Shown here piece by piece: positions 49,058 to 59,474 of a stretch of DNA of 64,000 nt (position 1 is its first letter; each line of letters opens with the position of its first letter). A program made the translations under genes and the position numbers. The stretch comes from Bacteroidota bacterium (lineage in GTDB: Bacteria > Bacteroidota > Bacteroidia > AKYH767-A > OLB10), in contig CP064983.1 of NCBI GenBank assembly GCA_016699635.1, positions 248,001 through 312,000 of the forward strand, in the 5' to 3' direction. A model generated the notes under the pieces. It had not been told where the DNA came from, did no database searches, and saw only the letters and a list, made by a program, of their open reading frames with translations.

Positions 49058-50506
49058 ATGATAAGACAGATTAAAAAAACAGCCGGAATACTAGCAATAG
49101 CAGCAATAAATGGCTTTACATGATTGACTATTTACAAACCAACTGAAAAACCTGTATTGTTTGGTCAGCAGGAAAACACAGTTCCAATTAAAAGAGTAAG
49201 TATAGCAGGCAATACAGAAGCTGCGATGTTTGATTTTACAGAAGCTGCAGAAAAAGCAGTTCCTGCAGTTGTACACGTTAAAACAACTTATCCATCACAA
49301 CCTGTAAATGGTAATTTTTTTAATCCATTTAATTTTTGGGGAGCACCAGGATATGGTGCGCCACAACAACCACAACAATCAGCAGGTTCCGGTGTAATTA
49401 TTTCTGATGATGGATATATAGTAACAAACAATCACGTTGTTGACAATGCAGATAAAGTTGATGTTACTTTAGATGATAAAAGAACCTTCACTGCAAAGGT
49501 TATAGGAAAAGATCCTTCAACAGATTTGGCATTGCTTAAAATTGATCAGACAGGTTTGACTTATTCAAAATTTGCAAACTCAGATGATATTAAAGTAGGT
49601 CAATGGGTGTTGGCCGTTGGTAACCCTTTCAATCTTACTTCAACCGCTACTGCAGGTATCGTTTCAGCAAAAGGCCGCAACATTCATATTTTAAATGATC
49701 AGCAGTTTCCGATTGAATCATTTATTCAAACCGATGCAGCTGTGAATCCCGGTAATAGTGGTGGTGCATTAGTAAACCTGAACGGTGATTTGTTAGGTAT
49801 CAATGCTGCCATTGCTTCCAATACAGGTTCATATACCGGCTATTCTTTTGCCATTCCTGCAAATATTGTAAGAAAGGTAACTAAAGATTTATTGGAATAT
49901 GGTAAGGTTCAACGAGGATTTATTGGTGTTACATTACGCGATATTGACCAGCAATTAGCACAGAATAAAGGATTAAAATCTATGCAGGGTGTTTATATTG
50001 ATGGCGTTGTGAGTGGTGGTGCCGGACAAGCAGCAGGAATAAAACCGGTGACGTGGTAACTAAGGTTGGCGAGACTACAGTTAATTCTGCAAGTGAGCTT
50101 CAGGGAACAAATCGGACGCTTTGGCTCTGGTGATAAAGTTAATCTTACATTGAATCGTGATGGTACAGAAAAAAATTATCAGATAGTATTGCGCGACAAC
50201 AGTGGTGGTGAACGTGTTGAACGTGCTAATAACAATGTCAACATGATGGGTGCTGAATTTGGAGAAGTGACTGATAAAGAGAAAAAACAATTAGGCATAA
50301 GCAATGGTGTTAAGGTTGCAGGTTTACAATCAGGAAAGTTGAGAAGTGCAGGTATTCGCGAAGGGTTTATAATTACCAGCATTGATAATAAGAAAATAAA
50401 TTCTCCTGACGACATTGAAGCTGCATTAGCCAATAAAAAAGGTGGTGTGCTGATTGAAGGTGTTTATCCTAATGGCATGAGAGCTTATTATGGATTCGGA
50501 TTATAG
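49058..50506 (+). CDS. degP: DegP/HtrA-type periplasmic serine protease, frame interrupted
   Basis: About 483 residues. Periplasmic quality-control protease. N-terminus MIRQIKKTAGILAIAAING is a signal/anchor that joins LTIYKPTEKPVLFG after a break at 49111-49121. Catalytic triad: His in YIVTNNHVVDNAD, Asp in PSTDLALLKID, Ser in NPGNSGGALVN. Two PDZ domains: one around GVYIDGVVSGGAGQAAGI and one around GVKVAGLQSGKLRSAGI, with ITSIDNKKINSPDD. Further breaks at A4 50041-50044 (restores GIKTGDVVTKVGE) and GGG 50103-50105 (restores ELQEQIGRFGSGDK). A near-consensus box (TAACTTCG) lies at 49011-49018. Confidence 0.92.
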
Positions 50507-50532
50507 ATAGTTTTTCATAGGTTTGGTTTATA

Positions 50533-50571
50533 GCGAAGGGGGATTCTGAAAATGAATCTCCCTTTGCATTT
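50533..50571 (+). terminator. Rho-independent terminator after the DegP-type gene
   Basis: A 14-bp stem with two G-T wobbles (50533-50546 with 50554-50567), loop TGAAAAT, then ATTTTA. It starts 27 bases after the stop codon. Confidence 0.75.
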
Positions 50572-50688
50572 TATGCAACTTATAAATTGCAGTATTTCTC
50601 TCACAATTCAAATAATAGTTAATACTCTTGTGTTGAAAACGAATTTTGTTTAACTTGCAGTGGCTTAATATTTCAATTTTAAATAGCC

Positions 50689-50696
50689 TACCTTTG
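50689..50696 (+). promoter_or_regulatory. -7 promoter box for the lytic transglycosylase gene
   Basis: TACCTTTG, exact TAnnTTTG, followed by a leader of about 58 bases to ATG 50762. Confidence 0.55.
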
Positions 50697-50761
50697 CAGA
50701 AGATGCAAGAAAACAATAAAAAAAGTCTAAACAGGTTATGTTAATTTCCGTATAACTATAA

Positions 50762-52131
50762 ATGCAATTGATGTTAAAAAAAATAGTACTTACATTTTTA
50801 CCACTGTTCATCAGCTTGCTGTTAAATGCAGACACGCCTTTATTAAAAAGAGTTGTTTGTAGTTATGATGATACAACCCGGTTGAGTTTTGTTTCTAATG
50901 CAAATGTTTTTACAGAGCGATGGGACACACTTCAGCAGGTTAAATTCTGGCAGGAGGTAATCAGACAGTCCGCTGATACGGCACTGATTAACGTTGCCTC
51001 TACACGATGCATACTTCATAAAACACCATTTGAAGATTGGAAATGTCAGTCAGAATCAGAAAAGACAGCCTATAAGAAGTTCATAAACTTAGCCAATGGT
51101 CTTGACACAAATACTAACCTTTATGTTACATTCGGGAAAAAAGAGTTTTATGAATACAAAAGGGTTATTCCTGTAATCGGAAAATCCGTTGAGATTTTTA
51201 AAAACAATAAAGTTGACCCTTGGTATGCACAAACAATTCTATTGATTGAGAATCCCGGAAAAAATCACAACAAATCTTATGTTGGAGCCAATGGCCCTTT
51301 TCAATTGATGAAAAGTGTTGCTATAAAGTTTGGTTTAAAAGTTAACAAACATGTTGATGAAAGAACTGACCTTAATAAGTCAGCTTATGCTGCATCACAA
51401 CTCTTAAAAAGCTCTTGTATTCCTAAGGTAAAAGCCATGTTGAATGATAAAAATATTCCATTTAGCGAGGATGATTTATGGTTTCGCCTGCTTGTAATGC
51501 ATGCCTATCATGCCGGGCCGGGGAATGTAGCTTGTGTCATCAATGAACTTAATCCTAAAAAAGGTGGCATAGACTTGTTTACTCAAATTTGGAAAACAGA
51601 ATGTGGTGGATTTAAAAATGAATCGCAAAACTATTCTCAGATTGCGCTTGCCAACATTGTGATTTTTGAGCGTTTTCTTCAGTCAAATAAAGATTCACTT
51701 TGGTTAGTACAAGGAGAAAAAATGATGGCTGATTATAAAAAAAGCAAAACTCCGGGCATCGCAGGAATAAACAAACTTAAGCAAAGTCTTGAACTCTATA
51801 GTGATGATTTAATGGATGGAACAATACCGGCAGATTTCTTTATTTCCCGTATGACAAGTATTCAGAAAGAACTTGCTGCATATAAAGTTAAAAAAACGAA
51901 TGAAGAGGAAACTAATCTGAGTATGACACAATATCTGGCATTAGAAAGCAACTCATTCGTAAACGTCAGTTGGATGATGCAATTAAGATTCTGAAATTAA
52001 ACATAGAAGACTACCCTAACTGTGTAACTGCATACGACTCATTGAGCCGAATTTATAAAATTCAGGGTAATAAACAGATGGCCTTATTTTACAATCAAAA
52101 AGGTGCTTCTATAAAAAATCCGGCTTATTAA
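50762..52131 (+). CDS. Lytic transglycosylase (SLT domain) with C-terminal helical tail, frame interrupted
   Basis: About 456 residues. Cleaves the glycan strand of peptidoglycan to a 1,6-anhydro end. Signal peptide (TFLPLFISLLLNA), a helical N-domain, then the SLT core: catalytic Glu in TILLIENPGKN, the GANGPFQLMK loop, YAASQLLK and HAYHAGPGNVACVI. The continuous frame ends at 51994, but another frame from about 51940 reads RKQLIRKRQLDDAIKILKL, SLSRIYKIQGNKQMAL and ends at 52131, a TPR-like tail; a one-base change near 51937-51946 joins them. Converges on the thioredoxin-like gene. Confidence 0.85.
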
Positions 52132-52140
52132 TTTTTCAAG

Positions 52141-52639
52141 CTATTTCTTATAGTTTGCTGGATTCAATGCAGCGGGTGACCATTGACTTAAAAACTCAAT
52201 TACACTTTCTTTATTATATCCCTCTCCTTTTTCGAGATAGCCGGTAGATTGTGTATGCAATCTCTTCCCATGAGCATCAAGAATTACAAAAACAGGAAAC
52301 CCAAAAGTGCTGGAAATTCAAGTTGTTGCATCAGTGAATCATTTTATTCTCCTTACTGTAATTAATATGTTCCACAACATAGTTAGCTTTAAATGCTGAA
52401 TCAACTGATAAATCTGTCTTACTGAAAGTATCAAACATTTTGCACCACCGACACCAATTACCTCCAATCATCAGAAAAATATGTTTTCCTTCTTTCTGTG
52501 CAGTAATTTCTGCTTGCTTTATCTGTTCAAATGCATTCTTTTCAGGATGGTAAATTGAAACCTTTTCTTGTGCATTAGTCTGCTTAATCACTCCAAAAAC
52601 CATGAGTATCGTCAGCGCAGTGTAAACTTGTTTTTTCAT
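52141..52639 (-). CDS. Secreted thioredoxin-family protein, frame interrupted
   Basis: About 165 residues. Periplasmic thiol-disulfide protein. Signal peptide (TALTILMVFGVIKQTNAQ); thioredoxin fold with the active site GGNWCRWCKMFD (Cys-Arg-Trp-Cys), after EGKHIFLMI. The frame breaks at TTTT 52342-52345 (restores NKNDSLMQQLEFP) and again near 52307-52318 (restores FGFPVFVILDAHG with the cis-Pro region); it then runs to the stop at 52141. Divergent from the YHS lipoprotein gene. It may keep reduced the cysteines of the Sco or YHS proteins, but this is inference. Confidence 0.82.
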
Positions 52640-52706
52640 ACTAAATTTTCAATTGATTCGTTTAAAATAATACCTGAATCCTTCATCTGATAAAGGTTGT
52701 ATTTAA

Positions 52707-52714
52707 TAACTTTG
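52707..52714 (+). promoter_or_regulatory. -7 promoter box for the YHS-Sco-M1 operon
   Basis: TAACTTTG, exact TAnnTTTG, 22 bases before the ATG at 52737. Confidence 0.6.
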
Positions 52715-52736
52715 TAAAGTTCAAATAAACAAAAAA

Positions 52737-53015
52737 ATGAGAAAAGTTATTGTAGCACTATTAATTCTTTTTACGGCATGCCAACCTAAGTCTTCAGAGC
52801 CTGAACAAAAAACTGCACCGGCACTTGAAGAAAAAGAATTTCCTGCAAAACCGGACATTGCATTAGCATCGGACATTGATCCGGTTTGTAAAATGTCAGT
52901 TAAAGAAGAATTTTCTGATACAGCAATGTATGATGGTAAAATTTATGGATTTTGTGCATCGGCATGTAAAGAAGATTTTCTTAAAGAACCACTCACCTAC
53001 CTTGAAGAAAAATGA
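52737..53015 (+). CDS. YHS-domain lipoprotein (metal binding)
   Basis: 92 residues. Lipobox FTACQ at about 11-15, so the protein is lipid-anchored in the envelope. A short linker leads to a YHS domain: DPVCKMSVKEEFSDTA and YGFCASACKEDFLKEP. The three Cys are typical of YHS domains that bind copper, zinc or other soft metals. It overlaps the Sco gene by four bases, pointing to a shared role in copper or haem-copper oxidase biogenesis. Confidence 0.85.
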   Translation: MRKVIVALLILFTACQPKSSEPEQKTAPALEEKEFPAKPDIALASDIDPVCKMSVKEEFSDTAMYDGKIYGFCASACKEDFLKEPLTYLEEK

Positions 53016-53683
53016 GTTGTATTAGTTGTAAAAGACTTTGGTCAATTCCTGCTTTGGAATGGCTTCTAATATTAATGACTCTTACTTTAGGATTGTTGTG
53101 GACATCGTGCAATGAAGATCGCCCATTACGAACATTACCTGTTTACGGTATGCAGGATGAACAAAATAAATCCAATCATACAATAGGATCTTTTTCTTTT
53201 ATTGATCAGAATGGAGATACAGTTACAGATAAAGACTATTCCAATAAAATATATGTGGCTGATTTTTTCTTCACCACATGCAGAAGCATCTGTCCTGTTA
53301 TGACAACACAGATGCAGCGTGTGTTTGAACATTACAAATCAAATCCTGATGTTATGTTTTTATCGTATTCAGTAAATCCTGAATATGATACTCCTGCTGT
53401 TTTAAAAGAATATGCAGATAAGCATCATGCAGATGCCAAGAAATGGCATTTTGTGACCGGCAACAAACAAAAGATATATGACCTTGCCCGCATTTCCTAT
53501 TTAGTTACTGCAACAAAAGGTGATGGCGGTCCGGATGACTTTGTACACACACAAAACTTTGCGTTGATAGACAAAGAAAAAAGAATCAGAGGTTATTATG
53601 ACGGAACTGACTCTACTGATGTCAACAGATTGATAACTGAAATTGATTTGTTACTGCGTGAATATAAGTATGCAGATAAATGA
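53012..53683 (+). CDS. Sco1/SenC-family copper chaperone or thiol reductase (lipoprotein)
   Basis: 223 residues. Delivers or reduces the CuA site of cytochrome c oxidase in known members. A membrane-proximal stretch ends in LLWTSCNED (possible lipobox); the Sco fold has FFFTTCRSICPVMTTQM (Cys-x3-Cys) and the conserved His in DFVHTQNFALIDKEKRIR, the third copper ligand. Overlaps the YHS gene by four bases and the M1 peptidase gene by four, so the three are translationally coupled. Confidence 0.92.
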   Translation: MSCISCKRLWSIPALEWLLILMTLTLGLLWTSCNEDRPLRTLPVYGMQDEQNKSNHTIGSFSFIDQNGDTVTDKDYSNKIYVADFFFTTCRSICPVMTTQMQRVFEHYKSNPDVMFLSYSVNPEYDTPAVLKEYADKHHADAKKWHFVTGNKQKIYDLARISYLVTATKGDGGPDDFVHTQNFALIDKEKRIRGYYDGTDSTDVNRLITEIDLLLREYKYADK

Positions 53684-55577
53684 TGCGAAAACTACTCTTA
53701 TTTTTTATTTTATCTCCATTATTAAGTTTCAGTCAGGATTATGTACACATACATTGTAAACGTATTATTTCAAACAATTCAAAACTTCATAGCTTAAACA
53801 ATATAAGCACTACAGGTAGTGATTTTGATGTGAAATACAATCGTTTTAACTGGACGATAAATCCTGATTCAGTATATATTTCCGGAAATGTATTTACATT
53901 GTTTGAAGTAAAAGCACCAATATCCAAATTAGAATTTGATTTTTCATCTGCACTTACAATTGATAGTATTTTATATCAATCAACATTATTACCCTATACT
54001 AGTAACAGTGACATTATAACCATTTTACTTCCCGGAATAATCTCAACAGGGCAATTAGATAGTATTGAAATTTTTTATCATGGTGTACCACCTACTTCAG
54101 GTTTTGGGTCTTTTAATCAGAGTACTCACAATGGTGTCCATGTCTTGTGGACGCTTTCAGAACCTTTTGGCGCAAGCGACTGGTGGCCATGTAAAAACTC
54201 ACTTACAGATAAAGTGGATAGTATAGATGTTTTTGTAACTACAGATACTGCCTACAAAGTAGCATCCAATGGAAAATTAATTTCTGAAATTGCTTCAGGC
54301 AATCAAAAAATAACGCATTGGAAAAGCAACTACCCTACTGCATCCTATCTTATTGCAATTGCAGTTACCAATTATGCTGCATATTCCGACTATGTGCCAA
54401 TGGCCGGTGGAGATTCTTTGCAAGTGCTCAATTATGTTTATCCTGAAAACTTATCTTCAGCACAAACACAAACACCTGATATAATTCCAATCATTCAACT
54501 TTATGACAGCCTCACTATTCCTTATCCTTTCAGTCATGAAAAGTATGGTCATGCACAATTTAACTGGGGCGGTGGCATGGAACATCAAACCATGAGTTTT
54601 ATGGTTAACTTTAGTCAGGACCTGATGGCGCATGAATGTGCACATCAGTGGTTTGGTGATTTAGTTACTTGTGGTAGCTGGGAAGATATTTGGCTAAACG
54701 AAGGTTTTGCAACTTATTTTGAAGGATTAACAAAGGAACATTATTATCCATCGTTGTGGTATAACTGGAAAAAACAAAAGATAAACAATATAACCTCGCA
54801 GCCCGATGGTTCGGTATTTTGTACTGACACAAATAATGTCAGCAGAATATTTAATGGACGCCTAACTTATAATAAAGGCTCGTATTTATTGCACATGCTT
54901 CGCTGGCAACTTGGCGACTCTGTTTTTTTTAATGCATTAACAAGTTATCTTAATGACACTTTGTTGAAATATAGTTTTGCAAAGACACCTGACTTAATAG
55001 CACATCTGCAAAACTCAAGTGGGCAGAATCTGAGTACTTTCTTTAATCAATGGTATTACAATCAGGGCTACCCGTCTTATACTATTACATGGAATCAGAA
55101 TAACCCATCTGTTTGGCTAAAAATTGATCAGACTACATCACATCCTTCAGTCTCATTTTTTGAAATGTCTGTACCTGTCAGGTTTTATGGAAATGGTACA
55201 GATACTACTATTGTATTTAATCATACTTTTTCGGGACAACAATTTACTGCGTCAATCCCATGGCAGGTAGATTCAGTTGTGTTTGATCCTGATTTATGGA
55301 TTTTATCAGCAAACAATCTTGTTACAACAGGAATTGAAACAAAAGATTTGAGTAACGAAAATCTACAAATTTACCCTAACCCTGTGCGTAATTTCATCAA
55401 TGTATTATGCAAAACAAATTGTAAATACATCATTACTGATGCCAGTGGCAAAACAATTTCAAAAGGAGAATTACATCAAAAAAACAACCGGATAATATTG
55501 AATTCAAAACCGGGTATTTATTTTTAAATACATCAGACGAAAACAGATGGCGGAGTCAATCATTCATTATTCAATAG
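53680..55577 (+). CDS. M1-family aminopeptidase with T9SS sorting domain, frame interrupted at the 3' end
   Basis: About 632 residues. Zinc metallopeptidase. Signal peptide (LLLFFILSPLLSFSQ); N-terminal beta domain; the exopeptidase loop reads GGGMEHQTMSF; zinc site HECAHQWFGDLVTCGSW with the distal Glu in IWLNEGFATYFEG. The end is a sorting domain (LQIYPNPVRNFINVL, YIITDASGK). The continuous frame stops at 55527 right after KPGIYF; one extra T at 55521-55525 continues LNTSDENRWRSQSFIIQ to a stop at 55577, the usual sorting-domain finish. Fourth T9SS cargo of the window. Confidence 0.9.
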
Positions 55578-55592
55578 CAAACATTAAAGGTC

Positions 55593-56855
55593 ATGCGGAT
55601 TAAAACAATATTAATCACACTTCTTGCAATAGTAAATCTGCGTGCTAATGCTGCACAGATTCTTATTCCAATGGATGATACACAAACCAATCACCTAAAA
55701 GCTTATGGTATCGCTTATTGGGTTTTACAAAGCGGAGTAGAAATTAACTGGATGTTGAATTACAAAGGCGGTAGTTTTATGTTTATTCAGAATCCGAAAT
55801 TTGAAAGTGAATTGAAATTGCGTGGTGTCAGTTACAATGTTATTTCAGAAGGTCAGGCCAATCAGATTGTTTCTGAGATTTTAGATCCACAAGTCAATCA
55901 GGATGTTGTTAAATTAGAGAAAGTTCCTAAAATTTGTGTTTATTCTCCTAAAGACAAACGCCCATGGGATGATGCAGTGACGCTTGCTTTAACCTATGCT
56001 GAAATTCCTTATGATGTTGTTTATGATGAAGAGATTGTTCAGGGCAAATTAGCATTGTATGACTGGATGCACTTACATCACGAAGATTTTACCGGACAGT
56101 ATGGAAAATTCTATAATATGTATAGAAATGCAACCTGGTATCAGGAGCAGCAAAGAAGCATGGAAAGCATGGCCAAACAACTTGGATTTGCTAAAGTGTC
56201 ACAAATGAAACTTGCCGTTGCAAAGAAAATAAAAGAGTTTGTTGCAGGTGGCGGATTTTTATTTACTATGTGTTCCGGTACTGATACGTATGATATTGCA
56301 CTCTCTGCAGAAGGCTTAGATATTTGTGAGAGTATGTATGATGGTGACGGCACTACACCTAACTACAATGATCATCTGGATTTTTCAAAAACATTTGCAT
56401 TCAGGAATTATACTTTAAGTGTTAATCCACTTGAATATCGTTTTTCGAATATTGATGTCACAACAACAAGAAGAGTACCGCGCGATGAAGATGTGTTTAC
56501 TTTATTTGATTTTTCAGCTAAGTGGGACCCTGTTCCTACTATGCTTTGTCAGGACCACATGCAGGTGATTAAAGGTTTTATGGGTCAGACAACTGCATTC
56601 AACAAAAATTATATAAAGCCTGATGTTATCATTATGGGTGAAAATAAAGCTGCTAATGAAGCTAAATACATACATGGAGATTTTGGCAAGGGCACTTGGA
56701 CATTTTACGGAGGTCACGACCCGGAAGACTATCAGCACATGGTTGGCGACCCACCTACAGACTTGAATTTACATCCGAACAGTCCGGGCTACCGACTGAT
56801 TCTGAACAATGTTTTATTTCCTGCTGCTAAGAAGAAAAAACAAATACCCAAGTGA
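55593..56855 (+). CDS. Conserved secreted Bacteroidota protein (often labelled asparagine synthetase B)
   Basis: 420 residues. Signal peptide (MRIKTILITLLAIVNLRANA); conserved blocks LIPMDDTQTNHLKAYGIAYW, WMLNYKGGSF, LALTYAEIPYDVVYDEEIV, DWMHLHHEDFTGQYGKFY, AGGGFLFTMCSGTDTYDIAL, and GKGTWTFYGGHDPEDY. This family is, to my memory, widespread in Bacteroidota and labelled asparagine synthetase B, but neither the N-terminal Cys glutaminase nor a synthetase ATP motif is visible. GGGFLFTMCSG and YGGHDPED resemble the class I glutamine-amidotransferase-like fold. Real function unknown. Confidence 0.75.
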   Translation: MRIKTILITLLAIVNLRANAAQILIPMDDTQTNHLKAYGIAYWVLQSGVEINWMLNYKGGSFMFIQNPKFESELKLRGVSYNVISEGQANQIVSEILDPQVNQDVVKLEKVPKICVYSPKDKRPWDDAVTLALTYAEIPYDVVYDEEIVQGKLALYDWMHLHHEDFTGQYGKFYNMYRNATWYQEQQRSMESMAKQLGFAKVSQMKLAVAKKIKEFVAGGGFLFTMCSGTDTYDIALSAEGLDICESMYDGDGTTPNYNDHLDFSKTFAFRNYTLSVNPLEYRFSNIDVTTTRRVPRDEDVFTLFDFSAKWDPVPTMLCQDHMQVIKGFMGQTTAFNKNYIKPDVIIMGENKAANEAKYIHGDFGKGTWTFYGGHDPEDYQHMVGDPPTDLNLHPNSPGYRLILNNVLFPAAKKKKQIPK

Positions 56856-57619
56856 CCGGAATTTTCAATAATATGTAAAACACTTCCGGGAATTTGCTGC
56901 TGCATAAATTCTGATTTTTCCGGAGGTGTTAACACATCATATTCTCCACAAAGAATCATGGTCGGGAATTTAATTGAAGAAAGATTGCTGCATGACTCTT
57001 CTCTTTCTGCCATTGCTTCCAAAGTTTGCATCAACACTTCATTATCAGCCTTCATCATAAGGTCTAATGTTTGTTTTATTACTACATCGTTTTTTTGAAA
57101 TGTGGCAGGTGAAAACAAAATCTTACACATATCCTCGAGATATTTTTGCTTTCCACCTTTTCTGATTAATTCAATATTTTCATAGCGCTTTGCTTTCCCT
57201 ATTGCATTATCGGCATAGCACTGTGTATCGTATAAAACAAGTCCTTTTATTCTTTCAGGATATCGTTTGACTAAATTTAGTGCAATGTATCCACCCATAG
57301 ATAAGCCACAGACAATAAACTTACTCACTTGTAATGAATCAAGCAAAAAAATTATATCATCGGCAAATAAATCAATAGAAAATCTTTCTTTCCCTTTTGA
57401 ACTGCTTCCATATCCTCTAACGTCATAGGTAATTATGCGAGCCTGATCTGATAAAGCAATTACCTGCTCTTTCCAGATTGACTGATCAAATGGATATCCA
57501 TGGATTAACACCAGCACCTCATTACCGGAAGATGTATCGGAATAATTTAATACTTCTCCGTCAGGCTTTATTAATGCCTTTGAATACATCATTGTAACAG
57601 GTTGTTTTCTTGTTATCAT
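56789..57619 (-). CDS. Alpha/beta hydrolase
   Basis: 276 residues. Oxyanion/entry HGYPFDQSIW, nucleophile Ser in VCGLSMGGYIAL, acid in ILCGEYDVLTPP, and His in IENSGHLG. The last ~22 residues run antisense through the end of the gene at 55593-56855 (67-base convergent overlap), and the codon of the catalytic His overlaps that gene's stop codon. Follows the acyl-CoA ligase by 14 bases on the same strand, so a lipid-ester substrate is plausible. Confidence 0.85.
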   Translation of the reverse strand: MITRKQPVTMMYSKALIKPDGEVLNYSDTSSGNEVLVLIHGYPFDQSIWKEQVIALSDQARIITYDVRGYGSSSKGKERFSIDLFADDIIFLLDSLQVSKFIVCGLSMGGYIALNLVKRYPERIKGLVLYDTQCYADNAIGKAKRYENIELIRKGGKQKYLEDMCKILFSPATFQKNDVVIKQTLDLMMKADNEVLMQTLEAMAEREESCSNLSSIKFPTMILCGEYDVLTPPEKSEFMQQQIPGSVLHIIENSGHLGICFFFLAAGNKTLFRISR

Positions 57620-57633
57620 CAGGAAAAATTACT

Positions 57634-59406
57634 TCATTCAGTGCCTTTGTAAATTTTGGCCAACTTATCTTTATAATTTTCGAGAATAATTTTTCTGCGC
57701 AAGCTAAGCTTTGGTGTCATTTCATTGCGTTCTATACTAAATTCACGATCGAGCAACTCAAATCGTTTAATCGTTTCATAATGACCTAGCGTTTTATTCA
57801 CTACTTCTACTTCTTCTGCAATGCGTTTCTTTACTTCATTACTGGCGGCAATCTCTGCATTGGAATTTACTGCAATATTTTTCTTGGCTGCCCAATCTCT
57901 GATAAATGCAAAATTCGGAACAATAAATGCTGATGCAAATTTTTGATTCTCTCCAATTACCATTGCCTGTTCAATAAATCTTGATTCCTTTAATTTATTT
58001 TCTATCATCTGTGGCACGATATATTTTCCTCCTGATGTTTTAAAGATTTCTTTCTTGCGATCTGTAATTTTCAAAAACTTTCCATCTTCAAAAACGCCAA
58101 TATCACCGGTATGGAACCAGCCATCAGCGTCAATTACCTCTGCTGTTAACTCTGGGCTGTTGTAATATCCAAGCATCACATTAGGGCCTTTGCACAATAT
58201 CTCACCATCTGCAGCAATTTTTACTTCAACATTTTCGAGTACAGTTCCTACAGTGCCGAATTTAATGCTGTCGGGCTGAAAATTATTTACTGCTATAACA
58301 GGACTTGTTTCAGTCAGTCCGTAACCTTCAAGCACAGGAATTTTTGCAGCATGGAATACTCGTGCCAAGCGTGGTTGCAGTGCTGCACCACCCGAAGCTA
58401 TTGCCTGAATATTTCCACCCAATGCCTCACGCCATTTACTGAAAATAAGCTTATTTGCCAAGCGCAACTGAAACTCATACCACCATCCATTAGCACCTTT
58501 CAATTCATAACGCAAACCCAGATTCAATGCCCAGAAAAACAAAGCTTTTTTTATACCTTTTAACTCTGCTCCCTTTGAAACTATTTTATCATAAACTTTC
58601 TCAAGCAATCGCGGAACCGTTACAAAAATCTGAGGTTTAATTTCTTTTAAATTGTCGGCAATAGTATCTAAACTTTCAGCATAATAAATTGAAACACCGA
58701 AATAAACATAGAGATAAGAAAGCATTCTTTCATAGACATGGTTAAGTGGTAAAAAACTTAATGCCTTCCATGACTCATGAAACGGGCACAGCACATCACA
58801 AAATTTAAAGTTGCTTACAAGATTATTATGCGACAACATTACACCCTTTGGATTTCCTGTAGTTCCGGAAGTGTAAATAATCGTTGCCAAATCATCAGGC
58901 TTTATACTATCTCTTATCTGCTTAACCTCTTCTTGTTTTGGATGCTTAAGGCCAAGATCAATAAATTCGCTCCAATGTGGTAAATCCTGATAGCGATCGA
59001 ATAAATATATCTTTTCTAACGCAGGAAGATCGTTCTTAATTTGACTAACCTTCTTATATAAATCCACATTAGCAACAAATAAATAGCGCACTGCTGACTG
59101 GTTCAACGTGAATTTTAAATCATTTTCACTAATAGTAGGATAAAGCGGAACATCAGCAACTGCAATCTGAAGGCAAGCATGATCAACAAAATTCCATTCC
59201 GGTCTGTTATTGGCAATAATTCCGATTTTATCTCCGGGTCTTATTCCTGAATGTAATAATCCGTAACTCAGATTATTTATTGTTTCAATTATATCGGCTG
59301 TTGCATATTTTTTCCATACTCCATCCTGCTTTCCTGCCAAAGCATCTGCTTTAGGAAAACGTGAAAGCTGATATGGAAACAAGTCTATAAGTCGTGTTAC
59401 TTCCAT
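57634..59406 (-). CDS. Long-chain acyl-CoA synthetase (AMP-forming)
   Basis: 590 residues. Activates fatty acids to acyl-CoA. Motifs: TIIYTSGTTGNPKGVMLSH, LNHVYERMLSYL, EGYGLTETSPV, GWFHTGDIG, KITDRKKEIFKTSGGKY; the C-terminal catalytic Lys region is LTPKLSLRRK-like (NEMTPKLSLRRK). Members of this Bacteroidota group are usually called FadD. With the downstream hydrolase it forms a lipid-use pair. It could also supply acyl groups to the NRPS condensation domain 38 kb away; this is speculation. Confidence 0.92.
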   Translation of the reverse strand: MEVTRLIDLFPYQLSRFPKADALAGKQDGVWKKYATADIIETINNLSYGLLHSGIRPGDKIGIIANNRPEWNFVDHACLQIAVADVPLYPTISENDLKFTLNQSAVRYLFVANVDLYKKVSQIKNDLPALEKIYLFDRYQDLPHWSEFIDLGLKHPKQEEVKQIRDSIKPDDLATIIYTSGTTGNPKGVMLSHNNLVSNFKFCDVLCPFHESWKALSFLPLNHVYERMLSYLYVYFGVSIYYAESLDTIADNLKEIKPQIFVTVPRLLEKVYDKIVSKGAELKGIKKALFFWALNLGLRYELKGANGWWYEFQLRLANKLIFSKWREALGGNIQAIASGGAALQPRLARVFHAAKIPVLEGYGLTETSPVIAVNNFQPDSIKFGTVGTVLENVEVKIAADGEILCKGPNVMLGYYNSPELTAEVIDADGWFHTGDIGVFEDGKFLKITDRKKEIFKTSGGKYIVPQMIENKLKESRFIEQAMVIGENQKFASAFIVPNFAFIRDWAAKKNIAVNSNAEIAASNEVKKRIAEEVEVVNKTLGHYETIKRFELLDREFSIERNEMTPKLSLRRKIILENYKDKLAKIYKGTE

Positions 59407-59474
59407 TCTTCAATTAGTTTTGTTGTGCTGCATAAAAATATAAAAAGTATTTAAATGTTTTTTACTATTGCAAT

